DNA of 64,000 nucleotides. It comes from Chamaea fasciata. Lineage: Eukaryota; Chordata; Aves; Passeriformes; Sylviidae. Shown piece after piece: positions 24,958 to 37,974 of the stretch; position 1 is the stretch's first letter; the number at the start of each line of letters is the position of its first letter. The translations under genes were made by a program, and so were the position numbers. The stretch lies in assembly GCA_029207755.1 (NCBI GenBank), contig JARCOQ010000006.1, positions 66,934,093-66,998,092 on the forward strand, written 5' to 3'. The notes below the pieces were generated by a model. It saw only the letters and a program-made list of their open reading frames with translations. It was not told the DNA's origin and made no database searches.

Positions 24958-27900
24958 TGTGCCTGCAAAAAGCAAGCAGTGCTGGAGGAACAGGCATGGC
25001 CATGTGCCCCACCCAAGGTCTCTGCTGATAGAAGTGAGGTAGAAAGAAAGTGGAACTGCAACTCAGAAGAAAGGCAGAGCCATTGAAAAAAATACTTTCT
25101 TAAAACCACCAAATGACTCCTCCTTGTTCTAAGTTATTGCTGTAAACAGAAAAAACAGAGAAGCTGGCTCCTGCAGGGACTGCTGACCAAGGCAATTTTT
25201 GACGGCTTGTGACTCCTGAATATCCCACAGCGAAATTCCTGTAATGCACAATTTTGAATTACGCTTTAAAAACACCTTGTATAAATAGAGAAGATTAACC
25301 AGCAGCCTAAGTGTTCAGGCCATATGTGCATGTTTTACTTGTTTTATCCTTGCAATTAAGGCTTCCTGAAATTGTAGCTTTGTATTTGAAGATTGAGCTA
25401 GCAGACTTACAATTTATAAGGTGTAATGTTTAATTTAAAAAACGGTTTTAAGATCACCAAGGCTGGAAAAACCTTAGGATTTCTCAAAGGCTGATAAACT
25501 GCTTAACAACTACTCTAAGTATTTCTTCTGCAAAACAGATTACATTCAGAGATCTCATTAGCAGATATGAAATAGAATTTCACAGGTAAGTGATGTAAGC
25601 AGAAGAACAATTTAAATTTAATTTTGATGTAGAAGTTCCAAACTAATAAGAGCAAGATGGATGAATGAAGAGGTAAGGGAGGAAGCGTAATGACTTGAAA
25701 ACTGAAAACCAGACAATTCTTTCGAACTTGAAAATTTTGAAATATTAAGCATTATATCCTAGCTTGTTTTCCAGTTTAAATAAATAAACCTGAATCTTTT
25801 TTTTTGGAAGAGATATACCCGTTTATTTCCCCTCAAAACTAGTTCAAGTTGGTTTGAAAATGAAGCGCTGTGCATTGTTTTAACCTGAGTGAAAATCTTT
25901 CATCGTTTTCACAGATATTTCAGCTTGAGCTGAGCCCTTTGCCAACCTGAATATAAGTTTCTCCTGCACCCCACCCCAGAGGAACTTACAAGCTTGGATT
26001 TAGCCCAGAGACTCTCGCTGGACTTTTTAGAAAATAATCTAAACTAATAATGAAGTTTTCAGTCCAAAAAAAGGGCTAAATGCCTCGAATGGCATTTGGG
26101 GGCTGTACTGTGCCTCTCATGGGGCAGTTCTCTGAGGGGATGGGCTAAAGCCCTGCTCTCCTTTGGGGAGGAAACATGTCACATCCTATAGACACTGAGA
26201 TGTTTTCTTCCCTGACAATAACTGCTCCGGGGATATCAGCCTGACTCTGCCACAAACGCTCTTCCCAAATAGCTTTGGGAGCTTTTGACTTCTATAAAAA
26301 AATGCCAAAGCGCTAACAGTTTCTAGGCTCTGTGACAGGGCAAGACCCTGCCATTAGATTCCCACAACCACAAAGTGCCACTCTCAATTCTCTTTTCTCC
26401 TGATTTTACATGATGGTAAGACAATATGAACACTATGAACTCACTGACAAGTGTCACCATCCCAGTTCTCCCAAGGTGCCATTTAGAAATAAATTTAAAA
26501 ATCATGTGGAACTACTGCATCAATAGTTTTAGTACCAAAGAGCAAAAATAATAAAGAAAATGAAATAGAAAACCACTAAAACTAGACCAGAGCAGACAGC
26601 ATTGACACAAGGAAGAGCTTCCATGAATACAAGGAAATAAATGAAGCTGGGATAGAACCCAATACTCACTTTGAAACAGCTGTGCCATAAAACAAGACCA
26701 CAGAAGAGAGCAATCCTTCTGTCAAACTGCTAAGCACCAAGGTGAGCAGACATCAGCTTCATTTAGCTCACCAAAGCCTCAGCAATGGGTGTATTTAGAC
26801 ACTGCACAGAAAATCTGGCAAACAGGACATCTCTGGCTGAAATAAGTGAGTTGCTTGTTTGTTTTGACAGCACCTAAATTTAAAAATTGCTAAATTTGTT
26901 CTAAAAATATTACTCTTTCTTTTCAGGCAGCATCTTTTCACACCGCAGACTCCATGTCAGGTAGAAATACAGTGTCTGCTAAGGAAACAGGATGAGTACA
27001 AATGTGTTTAAACCTAGCCACTTAAGCCTCACACAGTGCTGAGTCTTAAGACTTTCCCAACATTACTAGAAAATACAGCTGTCCTTTTGTTGTTGGGAAA
27101 TATCTTGAAATGTGTTAAAAAACCAACAAAACTGGCACTGTCATCTTTCACTTGATTTTAGGATTGAGGGGAACCAAAAGCCTAGCTCAGAAGAGAATTC
27201 CTGAGAAGGATATAACCTCTTTGCTTGGTTGCCCTCCTACATTCTTGAAGGAAAGAATGCATAGGTCAGGGACCAACATTTTCTAAAGAAAAAACATATG
27301 GTTGTTTTTCATACAGCCCAGGGATGTATACAAAGAACAGCTAACTAAATATAATAACCAGTTCACTGATTCATTTCTTTCAGGACTATTTATCTAAATC
27401 AGTAAATAGATTGTTTAAGAAAATAAAATTTAAAAAAAAAACCCAAAACACAGGAACACACCTTCTAATTAGAAACATCACAATTTGATTTTGGTTTTAT
27501 TGTGGCAATGTGCCATTCTGACCAACCCAATCAAGGGATGGTGGCTGCAGTTTATTTAAACAGTAGTCCTAAGCAGTGAGCAGGTTTCCAGATGTGCTAC
27601 TCCACATCCCTGCAATCAATAAATAAAAGGAGGAGGACTGTTGGAATGCTAACATTTGTCCAGAAAATTGCTCAAAGAGTTAAAGACATGGATGATAAAA
27701 GCAGCTGCACCAGTTCTTGTCATGCTGCCAGAGTTGAGTGTTTACCTAGTGCCGCATCCCCACCAGATGGGGTGAAAAAAAGAAATGTAGAAAGTCTCTT
27801 TTCCCAACCACTTTGCCATGAAGAAAGGTAGAGCAAAGCAGAACAGATTTATGTGGTAGAAGCAGACCCGTGAAGGCACATTCAAATAGTTGTGTGTAGG

Positions 27901-30900
27901 TTTCTTGGCGTTTATGTTAGCAGACATTCTGGGGCAGCATCTGCAATCTAAACACTATCCTGTTCTTCCACAGTCCATCACTTTGCCTGTCGCTGTATTT
28001 ATAATTCATGCACTCTGATCTTACAGCTTGGGCTGCAAGAGGGTCTCTAAACTGGGATGGCTAAGCTTTGGGGTTGAATTATGTTTTATTTCTCGACCAA
28101 AGCCACAGGTGTGGCTCTGGAAGATGCTGGATGTTCCCAGTGATGGATGACTTGTGCGTCCTCATAAATCCCCCCTGCCTAGAGCAGCGGCCTTGTCCAA
28201 GACCCAGCCGCAGTGACAGCACGGTGGAAGTGAAGAAGTGAGGGAAGAGTGATGCTAAACCAAGGTAGGAACCAAAACCCTTTGTGTAGCCTGCCTTGTG
28301 GAAACTGGGCATGAGGCAGGCTGCACGGACACAAATCACTGAGCCGAGCACCAGGAGTTGTTTTGTCCATTTTTCCCTCCCCCAGGGCGGAGGGAAAACT
28401 CTCCACCAACCTGTGATCCACCCTAAGGACCGGGCGGAGGATTAGCAGCCAAGGCCAAGGAATAGTTGGGCCAGAGCCAGGACAATGCATTTATCATGAC
28501 TGATTTCTCTGGGCCTGAGGGGAGCTCTTGCTTGGGAAAGCATTTCTTCAAAAACTGCCCGGATTTCCATTGCTGGCGCATGTGGTCCCACCAGCAGCCC
28601 CCACCTGACCTGTCCCTCACGAGCAGCTCAGCTCTTCATAACTCACAAATCTTCTCACGTGCCCAGGACTAAGATTTGGGCTCTGGGAGAGCTCACTTGT
28701 GTGCAGTGAAAGAGCACAGAGATAGATCCCTGAGGGCATAGGCACTGTATCCCGTGCAGCCCTGCTGGCTCCACACTCGACCACGTCCTAATCCTTCCCT
28801 TGCTTTTTACTCAGCGTACCTGCTGCCAAAACGTGCTGTGAATCTATAAAGGTGCGCGGGATGGGCACCTCGAGATAAAAATAATGAAAAATTACAAGTC
28901 ATCCTTCTCCCAGCAACTTCCCTTGCACAGGCTAAGGTAACACAGCAAGAATCCACAGTCGCAACTTGATGAAGTGAAAATAAATATAAGAAAAACAAAA
29001 AATCCTTGATTATGGATAAGGAGACCAGGAAGACAGCCAAAACTAAGCTGGGAATCCATTAGTTCTTAGGTCTAACGGTGCTTCTAAGTATGTATTGTGT
29101 CTGCTTCCTGGAAAGAACAGGAAGATTTGGCATAGACTTCTACAGGGGCAGGATATCATCACTGAATCTTTTAAACCAGTCAGTGCAGCCTATAAAAACT
29201 GAGATGCAGACCCTAAGAAAAATGGGATGAGTGCTGGACAGACAGAATTTTGCTCTTGATGGACTTTTCCAGGGTTAACTGCATCTGGATGTATACCATG
29301 ATTTTTATCTGTAAAAAAACCCTCAAACCTTAAATCAGATGAACCATATATGGCAAGATTGTTCTTTGGGCTGCTAAAGACTGCTTGAAAGACTGTTTAT
29401 TACATCTAATAAAAGCCAATCTCAAAGTGCAAAGGATAATATCTTTACCTTGATTCATTTTCAAATATAATATAGATGTGGAAAATTTCAGACAGATCTG
29501 CTTTTCTCAACACTTTTTCAGGCACAGCTTCCCTACCTGTTTTGCAAGCATATTTCTGGGTGAATGGTCTGTATGCAAAATCCTTCTTACAAAGAATTAT
29601 CAAACAAACAAAAACTAAGAGACTCAAAAGAAATGGTTATGTTAGGCAAAGAGCTGGACATGCCTGTGAGAGTTTCTTTTATAAACATTTAGCAGCTGCT
29701 CAGGAACATAAATACTCCAAACGCTTTTATTATCCATTTCAAGATTATGTCATTCCCATCTTTCTTGCTTGTATGGCAGGAAACACATCATTTAATCAAG
29801 CAAGCACTGAATAGCAGCAGCCAGTGTGGTACCACCTGGATATCTACTATGCCTATGGTTCCCATCCCACTTGAACAAAATCAAATTAGGTTCTGCCACT
29901 GACTTCTACTGAAGACTTCTACTTTCTTGTGATGTTTCAGATAAATCACGACTAGCATGGTTTTCAAAGTTTTCTTTGCTGGTATGAGTTAAGAAAAGTC
30001 TCCAGTACAACCAGAAGGTGATAGCTAATGTTATTCACCAGCCTGGTTGAAAACTATCCCAAATCATACCAGCTGTGGATTAGTCAGGTTGTAAACTGAA
30101 GCATAGTAGAGCAGCTACATTTAGCTTAAAGTCACTATGGAACAGCTGCTTCTGAACACACTTGCTAGTACATTTTAACACTGGCAGGAGGGCATGGGAA
30201 CCTGTGAGTTAGCTTTACAAGAACATAGCAAATTTAAAAAGGAAGTTTCAAACAGTGTTTAATCAGTGAGATATCTACATGTTTAAACACAGGAACTCAT
30301 AAAGCATGCTGCTGTTCTTGTCAGCCACTTATGGCAAAGGTCCTATGCACACTTCATGTGTTAACATCTCCCTGGATTACCTGAAACTCAGAGATCTCCC
30401 AACACAAGTAAATATTTTCATTTGGGATTGCTGGATTTAACTGTTGGTTAAATCTCCTGGATTTTGTGGGGATTTTAGGAACCAGAGTCCAGGTAAAGCC
30501 TGTGCTCTGGTCAAACTCTTGGCTTTACACAGTGCCCAGTGTGGGGTACAGCTGAGTTGTGCTACCCTCCCTCTTCCAAGAAGGACAATAATTGTTGGCT
30601 GCATGACACCACTTTTATCAGTTCAGTCTTTGGGTGTTTTGTTCTGTACAGCCCTCACTGACTTCTGCCAGCTTGGGCTGAGTGACCAAAGAGACATGAA
30701 GACAAATCCAGCCTCAGCTTCTGAAGGAACATAAGGACATTCAAGCTCATGTGAGTCCAAGTCACAAGTGAGCAGCTTGAGGCTACAGAGTGATAGAAAG
30801 CCAGTGTAAAAACCATAAAGCACAGAGTTATCTCTAGACAAAGTACAAGACAAATGATACCTCAAGCCTTAAAATTGTGTTTTCCAGCTTTGGCTGTGCT

Positions 30901-31774
30901 CAGACTGTGGAATACCTGAGCCCTGCTGCAATAGGCAAACAAAAGCCATAGCTGTTGTCACTGGCACAAGATACTGCACACAGCATGGCAGAAAACAAAA
31001 CTCTATCCACTTGTCAACAAGTCGGCTTTGGTTCTATATTTACTGCTAGAAAGCAGGAACAAGTTCTGCGGTAAATTAAATCCATCAAACCATGGGAGAC
31101 TGGAGATCAGTCCAAAGTATGATGCAGGATGTCTTTGTTAATAATACTCACACCAAAATCTAAAACTAAAGTTTTAGGCTTGGACACCTCAAGTGAAAGT
31201 GTAATTAATCTTCATAACAAGACTTCACGTCCTGTTTTAAATGAAAGAACTTGGAATATATTTGGTATTGCGGAGCAAGCATATGACTGGATGCTGAGCA
31301 AAGCAGAATATTAAAATATTGAAATGCAAATTTGTATTTCTTTTCAGGGCTAAGGTTTCAGTAAGATTAACTGGGTAGTCCACAGCTGTCTTCTGGCCAC
31401 TCATGTGACCTCTGCACATTTGTGATGTTAACATTATACAGGGTTTTATTTAAATTTGTTTTTTGTAGTCATGCATGAAGTTCTTACAACTTAGGTAGAA
31501 CCACTTATTACTGCAGGGCAAAAATCCACCTCCCTAAATCTGCAGTGAGTACTACCAACAGCAGACAACTGGACATAGGAATAAAATCCTAATTTCCAGA
31601 AACCAAATTCCCTTTGACATTGAGAAGCCCAGCTTCTGCAGAGGTCTCTGTCAGACATGACTACCCAATCTCCATTCACTAAAGTTTCAGACCACCATGG
31701 AAACATTTATTTCGTGTCCAGAATGCGATGTTTTCCCCACGGCCTCAGCAGAAGAGGTGTTGTGGCTGCCTCAC

Positions 31775-31949
31775 CTGCATCAGCAGCTGTGACCAGCAGC
31801 AGGTATTGCTCCCTGGCCTCGCGATCCAGGCTCCGCTCCAGGCGCAGCTCTCCGCTACCTGAGAGGGTGAAGGCTCCCTCCTCATTGCCAGCCACCAGCA
31901 CGTAGCTCAGCTGGCTGTTCAGCCCCTGGTCATCGTCCCTGGCTACAAC
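31775..31949 (-). CDS. FAT4: FAT4 exon 6: cadherin repeat, N-terminal two thirds
   Basis: 175 bp, phase 0 at the start and phase 1 at the end. The acceptor is ctctgtgcag (AG at 31951-31950) and the donor gtgagg. It continues exon 5 as VILQ-VVARDDDQG, giving the DxD calcium ligands. It then carries LNSQLSYVL, the GNEEGAFTL core, SLDREAREQY and LLVTAADAG. The intron on its 5' side is only 708 bp, while the one on its 3' side is nearly 14 kb. In-frame ATG codons upstream of the acceptor are intronic. Confidence 0.94.
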
Positions 31950-32657
31950 CTGCACAGAGCAATGCAAACAGAACAGATATCAAAGGCTGGAAAATTGTAT
32001 CTGGAAAGAGGAAGCATTCTCTGTGATAACAGTCCAAATTAACGGGTCGGATTAATGCAAATGCTGCAAGTATAAGTTAGCTGTAACTGAAAACAAAAAT
32101 ACTTAACACAGCAGTGGTGGATTAAAAAAGTGTAGTGTGAAAATACTAAATAGCTGATTATTTATTTTTCTTACATGTAAGTAAGACTGTGTTGGGGCTC
32201 AGTGTAAACCACAACTGACCTAGTACAGGCTAAGCTCTGTATGAGAGCAAGCACTGCACGTCCTGCTGTCAGAATCTATTTAGTTCTCTCCCAATATTTG
32301 GCACACAGCCTCATCCCATGTAGGCAACAACCAGATTGAGAGATTCGTTGCATGGAAGTCGAGAACGAGATGAGAGGATAGAGCAGATTGAAAGTCCCAG
32401 TGGAGGTGTGAGGACAGGAAGGGAAAACACAAACAGAACTCCAAAGCATAATATTAACTTTTAGTGAAAAAAAACCCCACCCATACAAACTAAAAGGAAA
32501 ACAAGTCAACAAAGACTGCAAATTCAACCAAAGCCAAGAGGCAATTTTTCCACTCTTTCACCCCTCTTTAATTTTGGAGGAAGGACACTGTGCATTAATA
32601 CCACGTAGGCATGGTACTAATTGTCAGAAACGCATATCTATTGCTGAGTGTACCCAC
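31950..32657 (-). other. FAT4: FAT4 intron 5
   Basis: 708 bp, GT-AG, phase 0, the shortest intron in the window. No repeat or other feature is seen. Confidence 0.88.
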
Positions 32658-33580
32658 CTGAAGAATAACTTTTGGGAGCATCTCCAGATTCTCTGGGACA
32701 TTCACAGAGTAGGGAGAAAGCTCAAACGTGGGAATGAAATCATTGACGTCCTTCAGAACAATGCTGACTGTTGTGGTGTCGGTCCTGGGGCTGCTCCCAC
32801 GGTCAGATGACTGGACAGTCAGTGTGTAGGAGGGCTTCTTCTCCCTATCCAAAGGCTTGGCCACAGTTATCACGCCTGTCACAGAATCGATCCGAAACTC
32901 GTTGTTGGCATCCCCGCCCACGATGGCGTAGCGAACCTGCCCGTTTGTCCCCTCATCTCCATCAGCAGCCAACACCTGGATTAAATCCGTCCCTGTCAAA
33001 GTATTTTCTGCCACCTCCACTTTGTAAAGCTTTTGGGCAAAGAGCGGGTTGTTGTCATTGATGTCCAGGACGATGACCACCACATCTGTGGACGAGGAGA
33101 GGGATGGCTGGCCCTTGTCTGTGGCTACCACAGTCAAGGTGTAGTTGGCCACGGCCTCTCTGTCGAGCTCCCCGGTGAGCCTGACTTCCCCATCGATGGT
33201 GCCGATGCTGAACTTGTTTCCCAGAGGCCGGAGCAGGCTGTACTCGATGTAGCTGTTGGGACCACTGTCAGGATCAGTCGCCTGCGCTCTGAACACAACC
33301 GTGTCTATGGGCGTGTTCTCTGGCACATAGGTCAGCTTAGGGGAGATGAAGCTCGGGGGGCTGTCGTTCACGTCCAGCAGGATGATGGAAACCTGGGCAG
33401 TGCTGGTGTACCTGGAAGCTGGCAGGGGGGCCATGTCGTGGACTTGCACGACCAGGCTGTAGAAGGACTGGCTCTCCCGATCCAGGGGCTGCCGGATGCT
33501 CAGCGCCCCGCTGCTGTCAATGCCGAACTGCCCCGCACTGTCCCCGGACGCGATGCTGAAGGACAGCTGAGAGTTGGGGC
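32658..33580 (-). CDS. FAT4: FAT4 exon 5: several cadherin repeats
   Basis: 923 bp, phase 1 at the start and phase 0 at the end. The acceptor is ccatccag (AG at 33582-33581) and the donor gtgggt. Its 307 complete codons finish the repeat begun in exon 4, encode two full repeats and begin a fourth. Linkers in order are DVNDSPPSF, DINDNNPLF and DVNDFIPTF. Intact DRE motifs appear in RQPLDRESQSF, GELDREAVANY and KPLDREKKPSY, and PEN-type glutamates in VPENTPI, VAENTLTG and VPENLEM. The frame starts upstream of the first ATG in the exon: coding continues back to the acceptor through PNSQLSFSIASGD, so the first Met is not a start codon. The sequence is very close to human FAT4 as I recall it. Confidence 0.96.
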
Positions 33581-36500
33581 CTGGATGGGGAGAGAGAGCA
33601 AAGACAGATAATGTGACTTCATCTCACTGACACAGTTATCAATATTTCTGCCCTTGTTTCCACAGGAAATCTTCCTTCATTTTCCTACAGAAATGAAGGC
33701 TGAACAACCACGCTGAGTATTCAGCCTCCTCACCACCATTTTTTAATTAATCTGCTAACTTCAGCCAAGTTTCACAGTGGAGCAGAAGCCTCTGAAATTA
33801 TTATTTTCTGACAAGGTAATATTCATGAAAGAGAGAGGGAGGATGTTAATTGGAGAGGCCACAGAGGGAATGACTGGCAGAGTTCATTTCTGCATTTCAT
33901 TCAGCAGGAGCTGAACAGTGGCACCAAAAATAATTCTTTCCCCATCTACCAGGGTTAGGGATAAATGGTTTGAAGAGTTTTCCTTCAGAAACCAAGACTC
34001 AGTAGTTCGGCTGCTCATTGAACATCTGGTTTCCTCCCTTCTTCCCAGTTCAACTAAGCAACATTATTATTAACGTAATTATTTCATGAATTTTTCCACT
34101 CAAAAAAAGCCACAAGCAGAAACTCCCAAGCCTAGCTGGAGCAAGCCAAGAGTGAATACTGGGAAAGGTATGCTTCCCATATATGGCATGGTATTCCAAA
34201 ATATCAGATGAACAGCCCTCACTCATCTCATGATCAAAACATAACTAGCAATTATGGTCAGGGGAGAGATTTATCATTCCGGTAAGGGAAATGCATCCTG
34301 AACCTGGACAGGGCTGTGAAAAATCCTTAAATATTCCTAGCAGGAAACAGTGTGTGCTACTGCTTCAATTCCACAGTTCACTCTAAACAACAAATTATTG
34401 GGAACATCCAAATGTGAAAAAGATTTTCTCTCCTCCATCTGTCTTACTCCTATTTTAATTAATTTCAAAAACTGTTCTTGTTTTGCATATTCAACTGTGT
34501 TTAGGATTAGTAAATTAACCCACCATTAGCTCCTAATTTGCCCCTCAAATTAGTTTGTTCCAGCAAAGAAAGCTGCCCACTTCAGTGATTTTTACTCAGA
34601 AGCTCTTTTCTCTCCGAGTGAATTGCTTTGACAACAAAATTATCCCTGCATTGGATTTATTAATCTCTGCTGTTTATTATGCTCAGACTTGAGAAATCTA
34701 GTCTTATGTGTCTTTCCCCCAGTGGCTACTGTAATTTCCATTTTTCCCTCTCTCTTTTTCCTCCTGTAGGAGTTAAGTTATAAAATGAATAGAACCAAAC
34801 ATGAAAGACAAAATATTTGAATGTAAATAAGGAAATTAATACATTTATCTGCCAAGTCTTAGTGTTTCTTCATTACTTTGATCAAATGAAGGATGGTGAA
34901 AGTTTAATGCTACTCTGCTTTTTGTTCAGTTGTATTTCCAAATGACTAATTATATAGATGAAAATCTTGATTTCAGTAAAGTACTTTCTGGCAATTCAAG
35001 ATTTTTGGAGATGGGTAGGATTTGGGTCATGCAAAAGAAAATTACTTTAAAAAACACTCTATTTCCTCTCCTCCCCCCAACAGTGTTGTCTATGGTGTTT
35101 ATTCCTAAGAAAAAATTACTTTGTTATTCCTTATCTCACCCCCACAAACGTTTCATTCTTTGTCCTGTATTCTCATAGGTTTCCATGCTGTTAATGCTTA
35201 TATAAATTAAACTATGAAACAGAAGAGTTGCCTAAATATCACTGGAGTCAGGAAGGGCACTTAATTAACTATTCTCTTATTTAAACACAGCATGCCAAGC
35301 TGGCATTGTGCACGTCGTCCATCCCCCCTTCCAAGGTTTGGATCTGGGCTTTTTTTAGGGAGAATGTAGAGACATCCTCTTTGCTGAACTTTAGGTTTAT
35401 TTAATCTGAGGGTTCATCTGATAAAACACTGAAAGGACAGACATGGAGTCACCAATTCCCTGATAATGCTCTTCTAAAGGGTTTTGTTTATATTTTTATT
35501 TACTTACTAATAAGACTAAAAAAACGCCAACAAAACTACTTCCCCCCTGCCATTCTATAAATACCTGTAGAGTTTAGCTGGGAAATTACACCAACTTTGC
35601 CTGGAGGAATACCTAACCACAATTTTAACAAACTGACAAACACGCATGTGCTTTCCTCGGAGACTTTTCCTGCTAATTCTTCGCTGAAAAAATAAAATCT
35701 GAATTTCAAAAAGAATGTGTTTAAGGTAACTGAGTTCCTTAGTATATATATTATATTGCTATATTATTAAATATCCAAGAGCTGTAGCTGTTATTTGCTA
35801 TGGACCTGTATATGAAACAGTCAAGCTGAGGTAAACAGCTGCTGTTTCCCAAGGGGTGTGCTGAACAAGAAAATGAAAATTGGAGCAGCTTCACTATCAC
35901 CATGTTTCTGTCTTTTATCAGTGTTTATCCTAAAACAACAGCTATACCTCATTATAAAACAATGTCTTTTCAGAGTTCTTTCAAACTATAGGATCATGTA
36001 ACATAAATAATCAACGAAATTATATTTCTATTGAGTGCATTATCTGTGAGCACATGGGGAAGAGTATAAAACTAGCACTAGCTATTTCTGTGCTCTAGAT
36101 AAATATAAGACAACACAAGATAACAAGTTTGGGCTTGAAGCAGAAACAACAATAGATCGTAAAATTTGCTTAAGTTACAGTCCTATGGAAGAACTCAACC
36201 TGGCATGCTCTTGGAATGATATTTCTGCCCTATTAATTTTAAATCCAGCCTGCTAGAAAAGCAAGAGTGCCAGAAAATATAAAAGGCAAGATATCTGACT
36301 TCTCGTTGCATTGCTCCTCAAATACTCATTTGCCTCCTTGATAACTGAGTGTGTGATGAATGGGAATTGATATGTCAGTGCTCTGATATAGTTCCCATCC
36401 ACTGTGCACAGATGGAAATTAATGCATGAGGTGCAAGAGAAAAGGAAAACAGACACATAATGGCAAAGTGAAATTAACTTCCAAAAAGGTTTGAAACCAA

Positions 36501-37623
36501 GTGGTGTAGACCTGACAGGAAAATAAGAAATAAGAGAGGAGATAGACACAAACCCATTTATCTACAAGTCTAGAGGGAACACAAGTTCCTCCTCCAACTT
36601 ATGTTTAGCTTACATGAAATATAAGCCTTAACAAGTGTGGTGAAAGAGAGATTCATGCAAGAACAGCCAGTATCACAAAGTTAGGACTTCTGATTTGTTG
36701 GCTTATCTTATGGAATCTTTTCTCCCTTCCTCAGTTTGATCTCAAAACCAGTTACACAATTTTTACCATGGAAAGTTCCATCCATCAGCACAAAATTTAT
36801 CTCCCCACAAAAATGCTGGAGTCCAACAACTCAGCATTTCCTGGGGAAAAACTGCTTTACTGAGCAATCTCGATAGGTTCAGTCGGTTTAGGCGCACAAA
36901 CAAGGATTCCTTGAAGCATATAGGTGCTTTGTCCTTGAAGCACATTCCAGTGTGAGACACTTTCATGGGCTCCACTGAGCCCCTGTCAAGTTGAGAGGAC
37001 ACAAGGTTGCTCAACATGTCACAAAAATAACCTTCACCTGTAAAGTCACTGTGAGTGGACTGAAAAATTTTGCACTAAGTCACGCTGAGTAATGTCTGTG
37101 GACTCTTCAGAAAATGTGGTACATGATGAAATGTTGTTCATGTGTTTTGTGGTCATATTCTATAATTATTCTTGCTTGGGCACAAACTGTATGGCAAAAT
37201 GGTTAAGCAAGCTATAAAAGTTGCACCTTTTACACTCAATACATAAACACCCTCTAGATGCCATAAATCAATCCCAGTATTAAAGCTTATTTCAATGGGA
37301 AATTTTCCTAAGATCTCTTTCAATACGTTTTTTAACCTCCGCTATCAACACCTTGTAGATGACAACTGTCTTCATGATAGACTTAAAAGTTACAGCACAT
37401 TTAGGATGACTGCAGATAACATTTGATATTGCCACAACTCTCTTTGGAGTTTATAATAAACTTTCAGAAAAACACTTGGCAGACTTAGGTCTAATTTAAA
37501 TGCGAATTTGAGCATATGAGAGCAGCAACTTACAGGTAGCCCTAATTTTCCCTTTTTTTTAGTAAGTCTTCTCATACTAAGGTGAAACACAGGTTTGGAA
37601 TCACAATGTGAGGGAACTCCTAC
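33581..37623 (-). other. FAT4: FAT4 intron 4
   Basis: 4,043 bp, GT-AG, phase 1. It is AT-rich and almost free of repeats. Unique stretches at about 33770-33920 and 34440-34740 look like candidate conserved noncoding sequence. No gene is seen. Confidence 0.85.
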
Positions 37624-37974
37624 CATCATCGGCGTCGGTGACGCTGAAGTTGAGGATGGCGGATCCTGGTGGCAGGTTCTCCATCAGGGAAGTGCTGTAG
37701 GAGGCCATGCCGAAGATGGGCGGGTTGTCGTTGACGTCCAGGATGTTGAAGTACACCCTGATGGCCGTGGACTGGCCTCCCCCATCCTCAGCACGGACGG
37801 TGAGGATGTAATACTGCTGTGCTTCGTAGTCCAGCGCCCGGGTCAGGTTGAAGACCCCAGTGACAGGATTCAGGAAGAAGATTCCCTCTTCATCATCCTC
37901 GCTTATAGTGTACGTGATCTCCCCATTGATGCCCGAATCATCGTCAGTGGCAAGAATGGCTGCCACCAAGGAAC
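37624..37974 (-). CDS. FAT4: FAT4 exon 4: cadherin repeat with complete calcium-binding motifs
   Basis: 351 bp, phase 1 at both ends. The acceptor is cccgcag (AG at 37976-37975) and the donor gtagga. The split codon with exon 3 restores Gly in ATPGSLVAA. The exon encodes the rest of one repeat: a run of acidic ligands (ATDDDSG), NGEITY, the DYEAQQYY version of the DRE motif, ADDG-like AEDGGG, and the linker DVNDNPPIF. It then opens the next repeat with LMENLPPGS and ends within TDADDG. The exon is GC-rich with several CpGs, unlike the AT-rich introns on each side. Confidence 0.95.

Larger units (their letters stand above)
17947..31774 (-). other. FAT4: FAT4 intron 6
   Basis: 13,828 bp, GT-AG, phase 1. 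It contains a palindromic MITE-like remnant at 20739-20811, a 21-base A run at 24461-24481 and a CR1 3' end at about 24766-24957. Unique CpG-retaining sequence at 19640-20010 could be a conserved noncoding element. Open frames in 21700-22750 and 28080-28670 show no known protein and no codon-like pattern, so I call no gene. Confidence 0.82.

Noticed and set aside
28079..28672. Several open frames of about 65-100 residues in intron 6
   Set aside because: They overlap on both strands, have no domain, and the region is moderately GC-rich, which explains the lack of stops.
33033..33611. 192-residue plus-strand open frame opposite exon 5
   Set aside because: It is an antisense shadow of GC-rich FAT4 coding sequence.
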